Shown here piece by piece: positions 24,898 to 32,958 of a stretch of DNA of 64,000 nucleotides. The position numbers were made by a program, and so were the translations under genes. Each line of letters begins with the position of its first letter. Position 1 is the first letter of the stretch. The stretch comes from CAZFJG01 sp964410915 (GTDB taxonomy: Bacteria > Synergistota > Synergistia > Synergistales > JAFGMB01): positions 40,945 to 104,944 of the forward strand of contig CAYPIU010000005.1 of assembly GCA_964410915.1 (NCBI GenBank), given 5' to 3'. Under the pieces are notes generated by a model. It had not been told where the DNA came from. It did not search any database and saw only the letters and a list, made by a program, of their open reading frames with translations.

Positions 24898-25266
24898 TCA
24901 AGATATGGGAAGTTCCTTTGTATGTCCTTCTTCGTCAGTAAAACGTGCTATCAGCATATTTTCTTTTCCTGTGACCAGTTCTCTGAAATGAGAGCACTTG
25001 CCCTCTATTTTGTACTCTCTTGCATCCCCTCTTGTACAGGCATCAAGTTTTTCTCTGCACATCGGGCAATTAAAGGAAATGCATCTGTCTCCAACAGCAG
25101 ATAGATCCACAGGTACTTCTTCTCCGAAATCATTTGCGAATATAACAATGTTCTCTAATTCGTCGACCCTTTCAAAATGATCGCACCCCTGCTTAACATT
25201 ACCTGGACCACTTCCCTGACTGATATTCCCACATATGGGGCATTCAACTTTAAGATACCTTCTCAT
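24898..25266 (-). CDS. Putative zinc-ribbon protein, 122 aa
   Basis: Two CxxC pairs (ECPICGN near residue 9 and NCPMCREK near residue 67) plus further Cys-His elements (GCDHF, KCSHF). This suggests one or two structural zinc sites. The middle and C-terminus are acidic. I do not recognise a defined family or function; soluble, cytoplasmic. GGGGG precedes the ATG. Confidence 0.6.
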   Translation of the reverse strand: MRRYLKVECPICGNISQGSGPGNVKQGCDHFERVDELENIVIFANDFGEEVPVDLSAVGDRCISFNCPMCREKLDACTRGDAREYKIEGKCSHFRELVTGKENMLIARFTDEEGHTKELPIS

Positions 25267-25395
25267 ATCTGATCCCCCCTATCAAAAAAGCTTACCCCCG
25301 GATTGTTTTTCCCTTACCTTTGGATTTAGTATATCACGCTGCTAAATCACCGCAAGAGAGACCGACGCTAAAGGCTGAAATTAGAGAGAAATTAT

Positions 25396-26352
25396 TCATA
25401 TGATCTTACCAGTATCAGATCTATCCTTAAGAGAAAGATCTATTATGTGATCAAGAAAAGATGAAAAAGAATATCCTGCAGCTTTTGCTGCTTTTGGTAC
25501 CAGGCTGGTACCTGTCATTCCAGGAACTGTATTAACTTCGAGTATGAAAGGATTACCATGAGCATCAAGACGAATATCCACTCTGGCATATACACTGCAG
25601 CCAAGTGCCGAGAATGCAGCATTCGAAGCATTTTCAACAACCCTGAGAATATCCGGGGAAAGATCAGCTGGAGCGTTATATCTGCTTTTTCCCGATGTAT
25701 ACTTTGCTTCATAGGAATAAAAGCCACCTGCCGGTATGATCTCAACCACGGGCAGACTTCTATTTTCTAAACCATCACCTACAACAGTCACTGTCAATTC
25801 CCTGCCTGGAATATATTTTTCCACCAGAACAGAATCATCATAATAGAATGCCTTTGAAAGTGCATTCCGGAAAGATTTCTCGTCATTAGCGTCTATGATC
25901 GATATCCCTATGGTACTTCCGCAGGAATTGGGTTTAACTACTATCTTTGCTTCTCCATCAAATCCAAGGCCTGAAAGGTCAGGAATGCCTTCTCGTTTTC
26001 TCAAAAGAATGGCAGGAGGAACCGGAACATTATATGCCTGAAAAAGAATTTTACTTCTCCATTTGTCCATTGCCATGCTGCAGGCAGAGCATGGAGAACC
26101 CGAGAAAGGAATATCCGCGCCCTCAAGTACAGCCTGGATCCTTCCATCTTCGCCCCAGTCACCGTGAAGTGCTATAAAAAAGATATCTGCCTCATAGTTA
26201 TGAAGGTTTTTTATGAGTTCACTCATACTTGGAACTTCCCAGAGGATCACACTGTGTCCGCCCTCCCGTAATGCTTCTCCAACCTCTCTTCCACTCCTGA
26301 TGGAAACATCTCTTTCACAACCATCTCCACCATATACAACTACAATCTTCAT
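25396..26352 (-). CDS. ddl: D-alanine--D-alanine ligase
   Basis: 318 residues beginning MKIVVVYGGDGCERDVSIRSG. ATP-grasp motifs: GCERDVS, HGDWGEDGRIQ, VEKYIPGRELTVTV, and the metal-binding ILEVNTVPGMTGTSLVPKAA. The omega-loop EAKYTSGKSRY keeps the Tyr that favours D-Ala-D-Ala over D-Ala-D-lactate. The longer frame upstream is rejected because it covers the terminator hairpin and lacks a ribosome site. It is 130 nt from vanX across that hairpin, so it is probably a separate unit, although the pairing with a D,D-dipeptidase is notable. Confidence 0.9.
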   Translation of the reverse strand: MKIVVVYGGDGCERDVSIRSGREVGEALREGGHSVILWEVPSMSELIKNLHNYEADIFFIALHGDWGEDGRIQAVLEGADIPFSGSPCSACSMAMDKWRSKILFQAYNVPVPPAILLRKREGIPDLSGLGFDGEAKIVVKPNSCGSTIGISIIDANDEKSFRNALSKAFYYDDSVLVEKYIPGRELTVTVVGDGLENRSLPVVEIIPAGGFYSYEAKYTSGKSRYNAPADLSPDILRVVENASNAAFSALGCSVYARVDIRLDAHGNPFILEVNTVPGMTGTSLVPKAAKAAGYSFSSFLDHIIDLSLKDRSDTGKII

Positions 26353-26410
26353 TAGCGAATATCCGCACCATTCATGATAGTTTTCCCGGAGAATCGAATA
26401 TCTACCGGGA

Positions 26411-26446
26411 TGAAAAATAAAGCCAGTGGCAATTATACCACTGGCT
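26411..26446 (-). terminator. Hairpin between vanX and ddl
   Basis: On the minus strand AAGCCAGTGG, loop TATAATTG, CCACTGGCTT then TATTTTTC: a plausible intrinsic terminator of the TRAP-vanX operon. Confidence 0.7.
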
Positions 26447-26481
26447 TGCAAGAGAATATTTAAAAAATTACATAGTTTAAA

Positions 26482-27249
26482 CTAAAAATTCTTTTTCCAC
26501 CTTAAGAACGGATGGATAACTCCGTAAAAAGCAGTTACATCCTGAGACTTACTCAGATAGGCCCAATTCTGATTACCATAATCGAAATGCCACCACTCTT
26601 CAGGATAATTTGTAAATCCTGCATTGATCATAGTGTGATAGAGAATCCGCCTGTTTTCAAGGGCTGAACTTTCTCTTTCATTCAGGTCTATGCCTTCTGC
26701 AAGTTTTTTTTCGTAATAACACGTTTGGGACGTCTCTGAAGTTTGATCAAATATTGTCCCCATTTCGAGAAACAATCCTCTCTGGTCAACCATGGATATA
26801 TCAACCGCACCACCAGTAATGTGAGGAGATGGACAGGAGGATACACTCGACGGATGCGCCACGAATCTTGCTGTCAAGTCCTCGAGTTCCTTAGCTTTAA
26901 CACCTGGACACTTACTTTTCAATTCTTCCCTGTAAGATACAAACAGAGACTCCTGAACTTTTTCCGGCCTCCAGGCATCCATAATAACAATTTTAAAAAT
27001 ATCCGGCAGATCTTCCGCTGCTTCATGGAGCCGAACAAACGCGCCCTTCCTTAGGAAACATTCGGGTAAAGCCCCATCGATCCCCTGAAGAAAATACTGG
27101 GGACTTACTGTCAACTTCCCTCCAGTCAAGCTTGTCTGGACTAAGGGTTCCCCTGATTCCTCGATCCTTAAAGACCTGACCTGCTCCCAGTTCCATGAAT
27201 TACACTCAGGTATCGGTTTATTTCTGAAACTTTCCATCTTATTCTTCAA
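26482..27249 (-). CDS. vanX: D-alanyl-D-alanine dipeptidase, VanX/DdpX family
   Basis: 255 residues. The zinc and catalytic motifs SPHITGGAVDISMVD (His and Asp ligands) and EWWHFDYG (Glu base and His ligand) are conserved, as is MDAWRP. VanX-type enzymes hydrolyse the D-Ala-D-Ala dipeptide; outside resistance clusters they salvage the dipeptide as nutrient. No signal peptide, so it acts in the cytoplasm. It starts 18 nt after dctM of the second TRAP system, which suggests that the transporter may bring in its substrate. No VanH/VanA/VanRS genes are near, so a vancomycin-resistance role is not supported. Confidence 0.88.
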   Translation of the reverse strand: MKNKMESFRNKPIPECNSWNWEQVRSLRIEESGEPLVQTSLTGGKLTVSPQYFLQGIDGALPECFLRKGAFVRLHEAAEDLPDIFKIVIMDAWRPEKVQESLFVSYREELKSKCPGVKAKELEDLTARFVAHPSSVSSCPSPHITGGAVDISMVDQRGLFLEMGTIFDQTSETSQTCYYEKKLAEGIDLNERESSALENRRILYHTMINAGFTNYPEEWWHFDYGNQNWAYLSKSQDVTAFYGVIHPFLRWKKNF

Positions 27250-27267
27250 CCAGGAAAACCTCCTGTG

Positions 27268-28557
27268 TTACAGATTAAGAAGTCCGGGTATAAAAGTACA
27301 TATTACGGGAAAGGTTATAAGTATGAGAAGAACGATCATAGCTACACCTATGAACGGCCATATTACCCTGAATACATCTCCTAGTTTTACTTTGCCGACA
27401 GCAGCCACAATGTAGTTACACGCACCCATGGGTGGAGTTATTAGCGCAATAGTAACGTTAAGGGTCATTACAATACCGAAATGGAAAGGATTAATTCCTG
27501 CCTTAATGGCTAAAGGCGCAAAGATCGGAGTAAGAAGTGTCAGGGTTGAAACCTCTTCCATGAACATACCCACCGGAAAGATTATCGCACTCAGGACAAC
27601 CATGAGAAGCCATGGTGTCTCGATAAGACCTGATTGAATTATAATTGCCGCAAATTTCTGGGGGATCTGCTCCCATTTGAGAAGCCACCCTATTACTGTA
27701 GCTGCACCCATGATAAGAAATATCGAGCTGGTAAGTCTTACTGTCTCATATATGGATTCGGCGAGAGATCTGAGACTAAGCTGTCTTGTATATAAGAAAC
27801 CTGCCACAAGACAGTAAGCTGAACCTAAAGCGCCTGACTCTGTAGGAGTTACTACCCCGGTTACTATTCCTCCAATTATTATTACTGGTGCAACAAGAGC
27901 AACTCCGGATCTCAGAAGGATTTTTCCTGCCTGTTGTCTTGCTTCCCTGAAATCTGAAACTGGGACATCATATTTTCTGGAAAAATACCAGTTCATGATC
28001 ATGAAGGCCAGCCCAAGGACAAGTCCAGGTAACAATCCTGCTGCAAAAAGCCCTCCAATGGAAGTATTTGTCATGGTGGCATAAATGATCATAAAGATAC
28101 TTGGAGGTATTATGGGACCGATCAGCGAACTACTGGCAGTAAGACCTGCAGAATATGAAGGAGGAAACCCTTCCTTTACCATAGCGGGAATAAGAATGGA
28201 GCCCAGTGCAGATGCATCAGCCGCAGCAGATCCATTCACCCCTGCAAGGATAATTCCTCCCACTACATTCACATAACCGAGACCCCCCCTTACCGACCCA
28301 ACTATCAACCTGCTGAAATCAAGCATACGGTCAGTAAGACCGGATCTGTTCATAAGGATCCCTGCAAAAATGAAAAAAGGGATCGCCATAAGGGAGAAAA
28401 TATCCATACCACCATAAAACTGCTGAGCCATAACACCAAGGATGGACCAGTCCCCAAGGATCGCTATTCCAATAAAAGAGCTTGTAAGAAGAGAAAGATA
28501 AAGAGGAACACCAAGGATCATCAGGGTAAAGAAAGAAAGCAGCATTGTTATGCCCAT
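27268..28557 (-). CDS. dctM: TRAP transporter large permease (DctM), second system
   Basis: 429 residues from MGITMLLSFFTLMILG at 28557. DctM hallmarks: VNGSAAADASALGSILIPAM and GPIIPPSIFMIIYA. A longer frame runs back through dctQ and is rejected because it overlaps the whole dctQ end; the start chosen follows the dctQ stop by 2 nt. Inner-membrane transport subunit; neighbours are dctQ upstream and vanX downstream. Confidence 0.93.
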   Translation of the reverse strand: MGITMLLSFFTLMILGVPLYLSLLTSSFIGIAILGDWSILGVMAQQFYGGMDIFSLMAIPFFIFAGILMNRSGLTDRMLDFSRLIVGSVRGGLGYVNVVGGIILAGVNGSAAADASALGSILIPAMVKEGFPPSYSAGLTASSSLIGPIIPPSIFMIIYATMTNTSIGGLFAAGLLPGLVLGLAFMIMNWYFSRKYDVPVSDFREARQQAGKILLRSGVALVAPVIIIGGIVTGVVTPTESGALGSAYCLVAGFLYTRQLSLRSLAESIYETVRLTSSIFLIMGAATVIGWLLKWEQIPQKFAAIIIQSGLIETPWLLMVVLSAIIFPVGMFMEEVSTLTLLTPIFAPLAIKAGINPFHFGIVMTLNVTIALITPPMGACNYIVAAVGKVKLGDVFRVIWPFIGVAMIVLLILITFPVICTFIPGLLNL

Positions 28558-28559
28558 AT

Positions 28560-29051
28560 CTATTTCCAGCCCCCTTTCCCTTCCAGTAGATTCTTCAGAA
28601 TATATATTGCCAGAAGAAGTCCGAAACCCAGAGGAACAGCTAAAAGCGGTATCGTTTTCGGAACATGGAGTGCCATGGTATGCATTTCCCAAACACTGAT
28701 CGCGTTGACAGTTCCAAGATATATCATTAAAGAAAGGATAGACACTGTGAGAAGCAGTCTGAAAACATAGACCACCTTTCGCAAAGCCGGAGGAAACCTG
28801 TGTACTACAAAATCGATGACCATATGGTCACCATGATAGTAGGCTCCTCCAGCAGCCATAAGCACGAGCCAGACAAGTGAAAAGCGGGCAAGCTCTTCAG
28901 TCCATATTATTGAGTTTTTGAGAACATACCTGCAGAAAATACCCAATAAAACATCTGCAATATTAATAACAAGAAGCGCCCCGGCGGTCCATGCGCTGAG
29001 GCGCTCAAGAAATCTCAGGGTATGTTCAGTCCTGCCCTGAAGATTGTTCAA
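28560..29051 (-). CDS. dctQ: TRAP transporter small permease (DctQ), second system
   Basis: About 163 residues. Four membrane segments and the conserved WTEELARFSLVWLVLMAAGGAYYHGDH block. I choose the TTG at 29051, 2 nt after the dctP stop and correctly spaced from AGGAGG; the longer frame from 29093 overlaps dctP. Partner of the adjacent DctM. Confidence 0.9.
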   Translation of the reverse strand: MNNLQGRTEHTLRFLERLSAWTAGALLVINIADVLLGIFCRYVLKNSIIWTEELARFSLVWLVLMAAGGAYYHGDHMVIDFVVHRFPPALRKVVYVFRLLLTVSILSLMIYLGTVNAISVWEMHTMALHVPKTIPLLAVPLGFGLLLAIYILKNLLEGKGGWK

Positions 29052-29053
29052 TT

Positions 29054-30109
29054 TTACTTTCCTCCTGCTTCCCTGTTCGCTTTCGAGGCACATTCAAGGG
29101 CAAGTTCTACCCATTCGCCGCCAATCTTCTCCTGAAGCCAGTCTATATATGCAGGCTGACCTTTTGACCTGAACTTCTCCATTTCACTCTCATTGGGAGA
29201 ATAGGCCTCCATACCATTATCTACAAGAAACTTAATATCCTCCTTATCCTGTTTTTCCATTACCTGCCTGTTAATACCGTTAGCCTCTGCAGATGCCTCG
29301 AATATGGCATTTCTGTTGTCTTCAGACATTTCGTCCATTACATCTCCATTGATAACAAGGAACTGGTCCGAATACTGGATGTTGGCAAGAGTAAGATATT
29401 TCTGAACTTCGTAAAGGCTTCCCATTTTGATATACATGGCAGGATTCATCTGACCATCAACAACTCCTGTTTTCAGGGCCATGTAAAGCTCAGTCCAGGG
29501 GATAGGAGTACCACTTGCTCCAAAAGATTTGTACAGTGCTATCTGATCCTCAGCCATACCACGGAATTTTAAACCTTCAAAATCCGAAGGAACACGGATC
29601 TCCTTTTTAGAGTTAGTAAAAGCAAGGAAACCCCCTTCTTCAACTACCTCGACCAGATAAGCGCCAGTCCTTTCCTTGAATTCATCCCTGGCCTTACTGA
29701 TAAAAGCACTGGAATCGAAAAATATGTGAGCTGCTTTATAGCTGTCAAAAAGAAAGGGTATGTTACTTGCATACATTTCGGGGAAGAGAGGAGCAATACC
29801 AGCATATGATGCAACATTTATTATTGGCTGATTCATTCCTGATTTCATAAGAAGCTGCATTCTTTCCTCTTCGTTGCCCAACTGACTGTCAGGGAACAGC
29901 CTTACCAGGACCTCGCCATCTGTTTTTGCTTCAACTGCTTTTTTGAAATTACTTGCAAAAAGATGAACAGCATTGTTGTCTGGATCAGCTGGACCATTAT
30001 ATGACATTTTAAGCTCAAGAGCCGCCTCTGAAACTGAAAAACACGAAAAAAGCAGTATCAGAACAATCGCAGGAACTCCCAAAAACCAACCTGACTTAAA
30101 CATCTTCAC
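29054..30109 (-). CDS. dctP: TRAP transporter substrate-binding protein (DctP), second system
   Basis: About 351 residues. Signal peptide (about 1-30, ending SEAAL) followed by DctP motifs: PDSQLGNEEERMQLL and the carboxylate-binding Arg region LKFRGMAEDQIALYKSFGASGTPI. I favour the GTG at 30109, 8 nt after GGGGAG, over the GTG at 30118 that overlaps it. Heads the dctP-dctQ-dctM-vanX operon. Substrate unknown; the link to VanX suggests a small D-amino-acid dipeptide or a related acid (inference). Confidence 0.9.
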   Translation of the reverse strand: MKMFKSGWFLGVPAIVLILLFSCFSVSEAALELKMSYNGPADPDNNAVHLFASNFKKAVEAKTDGEVLVRLFPDSQLGNEEERMQLLMKSGMNQPIINVASYAGIAPLFPEMYASNIPFLFDSYKAAHIFFDSSAFISKARDEFKERTGAYLVEVVEEGGFLAFTNSKKEIRVPSDFEGLKFRGMAEDQIALYKSFGASGTPIPWTELYMALKTGVVDGQMNPAMYIKMGSLYEVQKYLTLANIQYSDQFLVINGDVMDEMSEDNRNAIFEASAEANGINRQVMEKQDKEDIKFLVDNGMEAYSPNESEMEKFRSKGQPAYIDWLQEKIGGEWVELALECASKANREAGGK

Positions 30110-30473
30110 ATTTATCACTCCCCGTTTTAATTATGGATCAAACCTGGACTTATATGAAATGTTTAACAGTTTAACCCCTTACAGAAATAGTAAGTAACCC
30201 TCCCATTATTGTCAAACAGGGATCCATATTAAAAAACGTCCAATTATCTTAAAAGATCCCGCTTAAAAAACAGATCATTAAAGACCCATTCACCGTAAAG
30301 GTTTTCGCTAAGAAGTTTTTATATATCGGAAAAATGATCAGCCATTGGTAAAAAATAGTTATATTCACTACTTTGATTTACCTGTTCTTGATCAAACAAC
30401 GCTCCGTTGTAATAATGTAGTAAAATGTTATCAGGCTCGAAATATAACAGATACCTGAAAGGATATGACTTTA

Positions 30474-30697
30474 TGTATCACCCCATAAGTGATTACGGGA
30501 TCATAGGAGATCTATATACGGTCGCCCTGATAAACAGGACAGGCTCTATGGAGTGGTTATGCCTTCCCTTTCTGGATTCCCCAGGCGTTTTTGGACCTCT
30601 CCTCAATTATGAGAGGATTTTCATCATGGAATCCGTTAAGACACTTAAAATATCTTATAGTGATTATGACTGGAGGTTGAACAGGTATGAAGAATAA
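30474..30697 (+). pseudogene. N-terminal fragment of a GH15 glucoamylase/trehalase-like protein
   Basis: About 74 codons from MYHPISDYGIIGDL. The sequence DYGIIGDLYTVALINRTGSMEWLCLP and DSPGVFGPLL is the conserved N-terminus of GH15 family glucoamylases, which are normally about 600 residues or more. After about residue 45 the similarity ends and a stop follows at 30695-30697. A ribosome-site-like AAAGGA precedes it. The catalytic domain is absent, so this is most likely a remnant; the glycogen cluster 5 kb away may be its former context. Confidence 0.7.
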
Positions 30698-31064
30698 TGA
30701 TCCTGATAAGATCATTGAAAGAACTTCCTTCGGTGAAATAGTCGTAAACGGGGAAAAATATGAAAAGGACATTTACATCAATATTTCCGGGAAGATCAGG
30801 AAAAGAAAGAAAAAACTTTCCAAAAAGAGATGCGGTACTTCCCATATTATTTCACTGGAAGAGGCAGAATATGTCTATGAAAAGGGATTGGAAGAACTGA
30901 TAATTGGAACAGGCCAGGAAGGGCTGGTAACACTTTCACCGGAAGCCAGAAGTTTTTTCAGTGATATGGGCTGCAATGTAATGATGTCACCGACATGAAA
31001 GGCCATAGAGACATATAATAATTCCAAAAAAGTTAAAGCAGGACTCTTCCATATTACATGTTGA
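30687..31064 (+). CDS. Mth938/AAMDC-domain protein with in-frame UGA (candidate Sec104)
   Basis: Conventional reading gives 103 residues ending at UGA 30996-30998. Continuing through it adds KAIETYNNSKKVKAGLFHITC and a stop at 31062-31064, for 125 residues. The added tail matches the conserved family C-terminus (human AAMDC ends QAVKEYNAL...GGVFHSTC). The core TSFGEIVVNGEKY, GTSHIISLEEAE and ELIIGTGQEGLVTLSPEA is typical. The UGA falls in the T-x-K/Q-A-V/I position, which is Glu in human. GGAGG lies before the ATG. I see no convincing SECIS hairpin, so nonsense mutation or readthrough remain possible. Function of the family is unknown. Confidence 0.65.
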
Positions 31065-31101
31065 AAAAGGGTGCGGTATATATACCGCACCCTTTTTCAA
31101 C
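31060..31101. terminator. Perfect 42-bp palindrome, bidirectional terminator
   Basis: A perfect inverted repeat with 21-bp arms (31060-31080 and 31081-31101) with A- and T-runs at its ends. It overlaps the second stop codon of the Mth938-domain gene, which supports the idea that the reading frame really extends to 31064. Confidence 0.85.
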
Positions 31102-31124
31102 AATCTGGCTATTTTGAGAAAAGA

Positions 31125-31286
31125 TCATAAAGAACTAAAAGACCTTTTATGTTTTTTTTCTTCAGCGTTAAGTTCCTGCAAAACCTGCACATAACGGCTT
31201 TCCCACTCCCCATTTTGCATCAAAAGCGCCTCTTCATGGGTCTCGAGGAACTTTTTTTCTTCAAGAAGATATCGTATTCTATCCAA
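31125..31286 (-). CDS. Small charged helical protein, 53 aa
   Basis: TTG start at 31286 preceded by GAGTGAGGAA at the right distance; product MDRIRYLLEEKKFLETHEEA and on to KKHKRSFSSL. Rich in Glu and Lys, predicted to be one long helix. No family recognised. The frame ends shortly before the palindromic terminator. Confidence 0.4.
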   Translation of the reverse strand: MDRIRYLLEEKKFLETHEEALLMQNGEWESRYVQVLQELNAEEKKHKRSFSSL

Positions 31287-31287
31287 A

Positions 31288-31607
31288 ATTCCTCACTCCC
31301 CTGCCTTAAAAATATTTGAAACGCTATATGAAAAAGGGATATATCTTACACAGGAGTATATCGATCCTTCCTGAATTACACTTTCAGGAACTTGATTATA
31401 ATACTTCACGAGCATAAAACTCAATACTAAAATCAATTGGAAGCCTGATTATAATGTATAATCACTCATCATCTTTAAGATATCTGTTTATGATCCATGT
31501 CCCACCATAATCCCGGGCTGACAAGGGCAACACAACAAACTTAAGGCCCTGGTAATTCCGGGTTAACAGTCAGTTCGATCCGTCCTGAAATACTGGTTGT
31601 TATATTA
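31288..31607. other. Gap without a supported gene
   Basis: About 320 nt of AT-rich sequence between the small ORF and the msrA 3' end. No ORF with a ribosome site, RNA gene or repeat was recognised. Confidence 0.4.
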
Positions 31608-32372
31608 TCAGCGAATCTGCACCGCTTTTTTGACTTTTTCCAGACTTTCCTCTGTCAGACCAAGTAGGGGACCGATCTCTTCCAGCTGAGGAAATGCTCC
31701 CCAACCTGCCAGAAAACCGTTGACCCTTGCAACTGCAGTTGAATTTATTAGATCATTATCATCAGGATAGTATTTTTTGAATTCTTCCAGTATGGCAGAA
31801 TGCATTTTTAAACTGTATTTCTGATGATAATTTTCCGCCATATAGAATACTTTAAATGGGGTTACAAGAGTCTGTATCTTTTTTGAGTTTTCTTTTTCCC
31901 ATTTCTCTATTGATCTCAATATTTCTGATTCTTGCAGATCATCGTGGGAAAATATGATGGACATATATTGTTTTGACCAGGTTTTTCTTGAAGGGTCATG
32001 ACTTTTCCAGAAAATATCAAGAAGCTCACTGTAAGATATTTTCTTTGGGTCAAAATCTATCTGTATGGTCTCCGTATGATCTCCAAGTTCATAATAAGTA
32101 GGATTCTCTTTCGATCCTCCCGAATAACCAACTCTTGTTCTTATAACACCCGGGATGATACCAAACCTGGCATCAGGACCCCAGAATCAGCCAAGGGCAA
32201 AAGTAGCGGTTTCGTAATTATCGGGGATATTTTTGTCAATAGGCGGAACCAGTTGTGTCTTAACATCTGAATACTCCACAGAACATGCCTCCCTTTGCGG
32301 AAATATATGGAATACCAAAAAGAGAATAACTAAAACGACAGTTAGGTTTGTGAATATTTTATCGATACTCAT
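31608..32372 (-). CDS. msrA: Peptide methionine sulfoxide reductase MsrA, selenoprotein (Sec62)
   Basis: Two minus-strand frames, 32372-32187 and 32186-31608, are in the same phase and join through a UGA at 32189-32187. The fused protein has 254 residues and reads ATFALG-U-FWGPDARFG, then RTRVGYSGGSKENPTYYELGDHTE, the exact MsrA active site with Sec in place of the usual Cys (GCFWG). An N-terminal hydrophobic segment (about 8-24) anchors or exports it, so it should act outside the cytoplasm. Downstream of the UGA a 7-bp stem (GATGCCA/TGGTATC, one G-U) with loop GGTT starts 12 nt later. The loop begins with GG and lies about 20 nt from the UGA, fitting the bacterial SECIS rule. Sec-type MsrA is known in other bacteria and in algae. 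Confidence 0.92.
32157..32189 (-). promoter_or_regulatory. UGA codon and putative bacterial SECIS hairpin (msrA)
   Basis: Plus-strand stem GATACCA (32157-32163) and TGGCATC (32168-32174) with loop AACC, which is GGTT on the RNA. UGA complement at 32187-32189. Spacing and the GG loop start fit SelB recognition rules (inference). Confidence 0.75.
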
Positions 32373-32520
32373 AATATTTTACACCTCACAGGAAAATTAT
32401 GAAAATCCTGTTGAACTAATAGACCTTTTTCTGTTTACTTTATCATTATATATCATCTCTCATAGTGGATATATATCAAATAAAAGGTTAAGATTACCCG
32501 GAAAACAGGGAGGAGATAAA

Positions 32521-32922
32521 ATGCCTGTAAGTGACAATGTAATTTCGGATCAGATAAAGGAACTGAAAGATTTCCGCAACTGGCAGAACAGACCTGAAAT
32601 ATCCTTTCTGCCAAAGATAGTGGATGAAGGTGAAAAGATCTCAGCTATCACTGTAGGACTGTATATTGAATCAAAATGGCTCCTGACTCTCACTGACAGA
32701 AGGATCATCCTCATTCACAGGAAATTTTTAGAAGCATTGAGCGATGAAATATTATTAAAAGATATCTGTTCATTAACTTTAAAAAAAGGCCTTTTATTCT
32801 CTAGGATGGACATTTTAGCTAAAGATGACAGAGAATTAACTATCGAATCAATTATGAAAAAAGATGCAGACAAGATAATGGAGATCATTATATCAGAATG
32901 GCCAGACATCAAGATATCCTGA
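32521..32922 (+). CDS. PH-like domain protein (bacterial PH family), 133 aa
   Basis: Start ATG at 32521, with GGGAGGAGATAAA directly upstream; the frame is open further upstream but lacks a ribosome site and overlaps the msrA promoter region. The segment VGLYIESKWLLTLTDRRIILIHRKF resembles the bacterial PH fold found in several short proteins (YdjO/YvbH-like). It is divergent from msrA. Function unknown; soluble. Confidence 0.65.
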   Translation: MPVSDNVISDQIKELKDFRNWQNRPEISFLPKIVDEGEKISAITVGLYIESKWLLTLTDRRIILIHRKFLEALSDEILLKDICSLTLKKGLLFSRMDILAKDDRELTIESIMKKDADKIMEIIISEWPDIKIS

Positions 32923-32958
32923 ATCCCTGTATTTTATCCGCAACTTGAAATACATGGA

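Noticed and set aside
26482..27249. Vancomycin-resistance cluster
   Set aside because: vanX and ddl are near each other, but the ligase keeps the D-Ala-specific Tyr loop, and there is no vanH, vanRS or vanA-type gene; the 2-hydroxyacid dehydrogenase at 1707 is 24 kb away.
32233..32520. Upstream extension of the PH-like protein frame to 32233
   Set aside because: It overlaps the divergent msrA start and has no ribosome site; GGGAGGAG before 32521 marks the true start.
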